Of a stretch of 64,000 bases of DNA, positions 61,208 to 64,000 are shown piece after piece (the stretch's first letter is position 1; each line of letters opens with the position of its first letter). Origin of the DNA: LZORAL124-50-18 sp051208045. Lineage in GTDB: Bacteria; Pseudomonadota; Gammaproteobacteria; Pseudomonadales; Oleiphilaceae. The stretch covers positions 62,001-126,000 of the forward strand of contig JBPJFY010000009.1 of the NCBI GenBank assembly GCA_051208045.1, read 5' to 3'. The notes under the pieces are model-generated. The model was not told where the DNA came from. It did not search any database and was given only the letters and a program-made list of their open reading frames with translations. Position numbers and translations under genes: made by a program.

Positions 61208-64000
61208 ATCGCTGATTCAACAGGAAGAAGAGCGTGAAATACTCATACAGCTTAATCTTCGCTCCGCCTGGCAAGCAAAAAGTGCCAGTGTCTGGGAAGC
61301 CGCGTTACGTTATGCGTCGCTGGGGTTATCCCTGCTTCCAGTAAACCCTTGGCATTCCCGCTATGAAACGACAAGTTCACTCTATAGGATCAAAGCAGAA
61401 TGCGACTATCTCACTGGGCATGTCGATGCCTCTGATGTCGCGTATGAAGAATTGCTGCAGCATTTGACGGATGCTGTAGCTCGTGCAGAAATTGGCGCTA
61501 CACGGCTGGCGCAGTGTATTGGTCGCGGACGTTGGTTAGCCGGCATCACCTACGGTAAGCAGGCACTGGATAGTTTAGGTCGACCTCTGCCTGAGGATAA
61601 CGGACTGAATGAAGCAATTACTGCGGCACGTGTTCAGCTCAGCAGTCATACGGCGGATGGGGTTGTGCGGGGGGTGCTGGAACTGCCGGTCATGAGCAGC
61701 GCGCCAACAGAGGTTGAGATCCACGTGCTCTGCAATCTCGCTGCGGCTGAGAGTATTGTGGGGCACCAAGCACTTTCAGAGCTTTGTGTATTGCGCGCAC
61801 TCAATCTCATTATACGGTTTGGGCAGGTGGATTTGGCGGCCACCGTGTTGGCGCAGCAGGTGATACGACTTTTTTCTTCGCAAGATTATACGTTAGCTGT
61901 GGCACAGGCAGAGGAAGCACTACGGGTAGCCCACTGCTATCACGGAGGGCGGGAGATTGTTAATTGTTACAACATGGTTTCTATTACGGTATGGTCATTA
62001 AAGGCTTCCTTGCAGGAATGCGTTGAGCTTAATGAAAAAGCGTTTCAACTGGGGATGGAAAATGGAGACATTGGGCGCGCGGTGATTTCGTTCTGCAATA
62101 CGTTATTCTTTAAATTCGCTCAGGGACAGCAACTGCGAACTCTTCAACTAGACGCCAAAAACGCCGAAGCGCTTGCGAATAAGTATTCGGTATTTGCATC
62201 TGTCGGATTGTTTATGAGTAAGTTGCTTAAGGCATTGATCGCGCCTGAAAAGGGGGGCGAACGTGCGCTGGATAGTAGCTGCTTTTCTTCAACGCTTATG
62301 CAGCAAATTGAACAAAGTTTCCATTATGCTTACCTGTTGAACTATCGGATTACGCTGGCATTCTGGTACGAAGACTACCCGCTTGTGCAACATTGGAGTC
62401 ATGCATTAGCTGCAATAAAAGGCTTCCAAATGAACCTGACGGTGGTTGAATCTGCCATGTTCCAGGGGTTGGCTTTACTCAAGCAATGTCGTGGACAGCT
62501 GTCCGTATCGGATAAAGCCAAGCTTCAAGAGTATTTAAGGACCACCGAACAATTTGCCAAGTGCTCCCGCCGAAATTTTGGGGCGATGCATGCTTTATTG
62601 GAAACCGAAGCGGCCAGAGTGCAGGTCGACTCATCGATTGATCCTGTAAAAGGATTTCATCAGGCAATGGATTTGGCGGAAAGCAGTGGGCAGATTCAAA
62701 TTCACGCACTAGCGGCAGAGTTTTTTGCCGATTATCTGCTCGGCGAGGGGGTGGAGCGACTAGCGATACCGCTGATTCAGGACGCGCGGCGACTCTATGA
62801 ACGCTGGGGTTGCACGGTGAAAGTAAGGGCGCTTGATAAGCGTTTTCCACAATATTTGCAGAAAAAACCTCAAACGGTATCTACTTCTACCTATCAGTCC
62901 GGGGTATCCACGACGACCAGAAACAGTGATATCGACCTGGCTTCCATCATGAAATCCGTCCAGATCATCTCCGGCGAACTGGAGGTGAGCAAACTGGTCG
63001 GCAAGATTTTGGAAGCCATCATCGAGAGTACCGGCGCGTCGACCGGGGCACTGATCACCAACCACTCCGGCACTTTTTGTATCGAGGCGCTGTCGGGGCA
63101 GGGTGCCCCAGCGGCAGCGGCCAGTACAGCACTGGAAGAAACCACAGACGTGCCGGTAAACATTGTGCAGTATGTGTTGCACAGTGGCGAGTTGGTGCAT
63201 ATTCCGGATGTCTCCCGTGATCGTACCTTCGCCAAATCCGAGTACTTTAAGCAGCACCACCCCAGTGCGCTGCTTTGTGTTCCCCTGGTGTTTCGGGAGG
63301 AAACCGCAGGCGCGCTGTATCTGGAAAATGACCTGGCAGCCGGGGCATTTACGCCGGACAGGCTCGATGTTACCCGCCTGCTGATGGCGCAGGCAGCTAT
63401 TTCGCTGGAAAATGCGCGCCTGTTCCGGCAAGTGAAGCAGCTCAACGAAACACTGGAAGAGAAAGTCGCCCGCCGCACAGGCGAGCTGAATACCGCACTG
63501 GGCAAACTCGAAGGGTTGAATCAGGAGCTCAACGCCTTCAGTTACAGTGTGTCCCATGACCTGCGCGCTCCCTTGCGGGTGATGAAAGGGTTCAGCCACA
63601 CTTTGATGGAAGACTACAGTGACGGGCTAGCCCCCGAAGCAAAAATGATGCTGACCCGCATTGAAAAAAACGCCGAGGTGATGAACGAGCTGATCCTGGC
63701 CTTATTGGAGCTGTCACGCATTCAGCGCAAAGAGGTGCTGAAAGAGGCCTTGGACTTGTCGGCACTGGTGGCTGGAATACAAGAGACTCTTACCGAGCGT
63801 CACCCGGAGCAGAAGGTGAACATCACCATAGCGCCAGACGTGCAGGTTCACGCCGATCACCGGCTGATGCACGCTGCGTTGGAAAACCTGCTCAGCAATG
63901 CCTGGAAGTACTCCAGCCTAGCATCGGAATCACAGATTGAATTTGGTTGGCTCCGAGGTGACGGTACTCAGGTACCTGACGGCATCGGGGAGCGGCCGGA
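58935..64000 (+). CDS. Giant Ser/Thr kinase-ATPase-GAF-histidine kinase, paralog B (partial at window end)
   Basis: The frame is open from TTG 58935 to the window edge (more than 1685 residues), so the end is missing. Residues 1-757 equal paralog A except Ser532 to Thr. From 61208 the helical-repeat middle (about 758-1310) diverges strongly and its base composition is lower in G+C (two 60-base stretches counted at 40% and 43%). From about 62930 a GAF domain ('LASIMKSVQIISGELEVSKL') and a histidine kinase follow, with SVSHDLRAP (His1541, the same residue number as in paralog A) and the N-box ENLLSNAWKY. The G-boxes lie beyond the window. Kinase Lys37, Asp134 and Asp153 and Walker Lys340 are intact. 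Confidence 0.9.
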   Translation, partial: MSFTLSDYQITATLFSNERTAVKRAVRASDGHSVILKQLVAAYPQPGHLARFSFGYEVLSKFQHPNIVRPLAWLSGQEDHLPTMVLEDKHSEDLFRYLQRFEDHRLPLETFLDMAVQLAEALSVVHYNQVIHKDLHPGNILINPVTGLTQLTDFGLASLLSREQPVLETPEKLEGVLAYISPEQTGRMNRALDYRSDFYTLGCTFYHLLSGHPPFSAEDALGLVHAHIARQQPPLTEHRPDMPQVLSDIIDKLLNKTAEERYQSALGLKKDLEKVQFALASNKPIPEFPLGMEDISDRFQVPQKLYGRADEVDLLMKRFFSAAGGKPRMLAIAGYSGIGKSALVHEVHKPIAAYNGLFCAGKFDQFQKNVPYSALQTALKGWIQHTLSLTEQRLTEKRDHLQNALGSNARVLIDFMPEFELVLGNLPPVATLGADETQNRFHLVFQQFVKTITHERPLVLFIDDIQWADRGTLNLLPLLMSEEGCRLLVIVAYRDNEVDASHPAIHTLTQIEQAPSAAGELSRITLGPLPETEVSQLLQDALHRPANEVAPLVALVHAKTAGNPFFIGEFLKTLYTEKLLDFDLTRQRWVWTIADIDAKGITDNVVDLMLGKMALLPTDTQEIIQLAACVGSRFDLDMLAKVAELPLTVVTRKLWPALRDGLLLQDGGDWYLGWVEQSAEQQPMRTEADHVLSQSSPMSPQCRFLHDRMLQAAYQSMSEDKRQHTHLRVGRLLFMGRSVETLSNTECFDITEQLNHAQSLIQQEEEREILIQLNLRSAWQAKSASVWEAALRYASLGLSLLPVNPWHSRYETTSSLYRIKAECDYLTGHVDASDVAYEELLQHLTDAVARAEIGATRLAQCIGRGRWLAGITYGKQALDSLGRPLPEDNGLNEAITAARVQLSSHTADGVVRGVLELPVMSSAPTEVEIHVLCNLAAAESIVGHQALSELCVLRALNLIIRFGQVDLAATVLAQQVIRLFSSQDYTLAVAQAEEALRVAHCYHGGREIVNCYNMVSITVWSLKASLQECVELNEKAFQLGMENGDIGRAVISFCNTLFFKFAQGQQLRTLQLDAKNAEALANKYSVFASVGLFMSKLLKALIAPEKGGERALDSSCFSSTLMQQIEQSFHYAYLLNYRITLAFWYEDYPLVQHWSHALAAIKGFQMNLTVVESAMFQGLALLKQCRGQLSVSDKAKLQEYLRTTEQFAKCSRRNFGAMHALLETEAARVQVDSSIDPVKGFHQAMDLAESSGQIQIHALAAEFFADYLLGEGVERLAIPLIQDARRLYERWGCTVKVRALDKRFPQYLQKKPQTVSTSTYQSGVSTTTRNSDIDLASIMKSVQIISGELEVSKLVGKILEAIIESTGASTGALITNHSGTFCIEALSGQGAPAAAASTALEETTDVPVNIVQYVLHSGELVHIPDVSRDRTFAKSEYFKQHHPSALLCVPLVFREETAGALYLENDLAAGAFTPDRLDVTRLLMAQAAISLENARLFRQVKQLNETLEEKVARRTGELNTALGKLEGLNQELNAFSYSVSHDLRAPLRVMKGFSHTLMEDYSDGLAPEAKMMLTRIEKNAEVMNELILALLELSRIQRKEVLKEALDLSALVAGIQETLTERHPEQKVNITIAPDVQVHADHRLMHAALENLLSNAWKYSSLASESQIEFGWLRGDGTQVPDGIGERP

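Overview
The window reads as part of a gammaproteobacterial chromosome, probably from a marine or halotolerant heterotroph. The evidence is a Pseudomonas-type secreted lipase with its foldase, TonB and TRAP transport, AraC-family regulators, many c-di-GMP and histidine-kinase genes, and a mid-50s G+C content judged by eye. I cannot name the genus. I saw no rRNA, tRNA, CRISPR array, phage genes or transposase.

Layout. 0.1-4.6 kb: an acidic two-unit DUF4214 protein with a 9-nt minisatellite, a small periplasmic binding protein, and a crotonase paired with an AraC regulator. 4.6-7.6 kb: lipase and foldase on the minus strand, separated by an intrinsic-terminator-like hairpin, with a divergent AraC gene. 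7.6-10.7 kb: two photolyase-family flavoproteins (FeS type and CRY-DASH) in tandem. 10.7-17.4 kb: metallophosphoesterase, zwf-gnd (oxidative pentose phosphate), a second binding protein, a small unknown, an acyltransferase-like protein and a DUF938 methyltransferase. 17.5-24.1 kb: an LRR membrane protein, then an AraC regulator divergent from a three-gene, translationally coupled operon (haem-motif/beta-propeller protein, SDR, epimerase-like dehydrogenase). 24.2-25.1 kb: a ParDE toxin-antitoxin pair beside a decayed second ParE. 25.2-28.4 kb: threonine aldolase, an unknown protein and an MFS transporter.

From 28.5 kb to the right edge the window is a signalling island. It holds four giant proteins that join a Ser/Thr-kinase-like domain, an AAA/NACHT-like ATPase, a long helical-repeat middle, a GAF domain and a histidine kinase (28555, 45204, 52875 and 58935). 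The first also carries two receiver domains and an Hpt domain, and is followed 33 bp later by a receiver-GGDEF diguanylate cyclase. A second cluster links a CheY-like receiver, a receiver-GGDEF-EAL protein and two TRAP permease subunits in one apparent operon. The last two giant genes share a 2.3-kb direct repeat, about 99.5% identical, covering the kinase and ATPase modules. Downstream of it they diverge strongly. A Phd-PIN toxin-antitoxin pair lies between them.

The most unusual single locus is at 38.9-41.0 kb. A Kunitz/BPTI-type lipoprotein with a predicted Lys P1 residue lies tail-to-tail with a trypsin-like protease that has Asp at the S1-pocket position. That protease domain is inserted inside a PKD-like beta-sandwich domain, downstream of DUF4214 repeats. 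It looks like a surface protease with its matching inhibitor.
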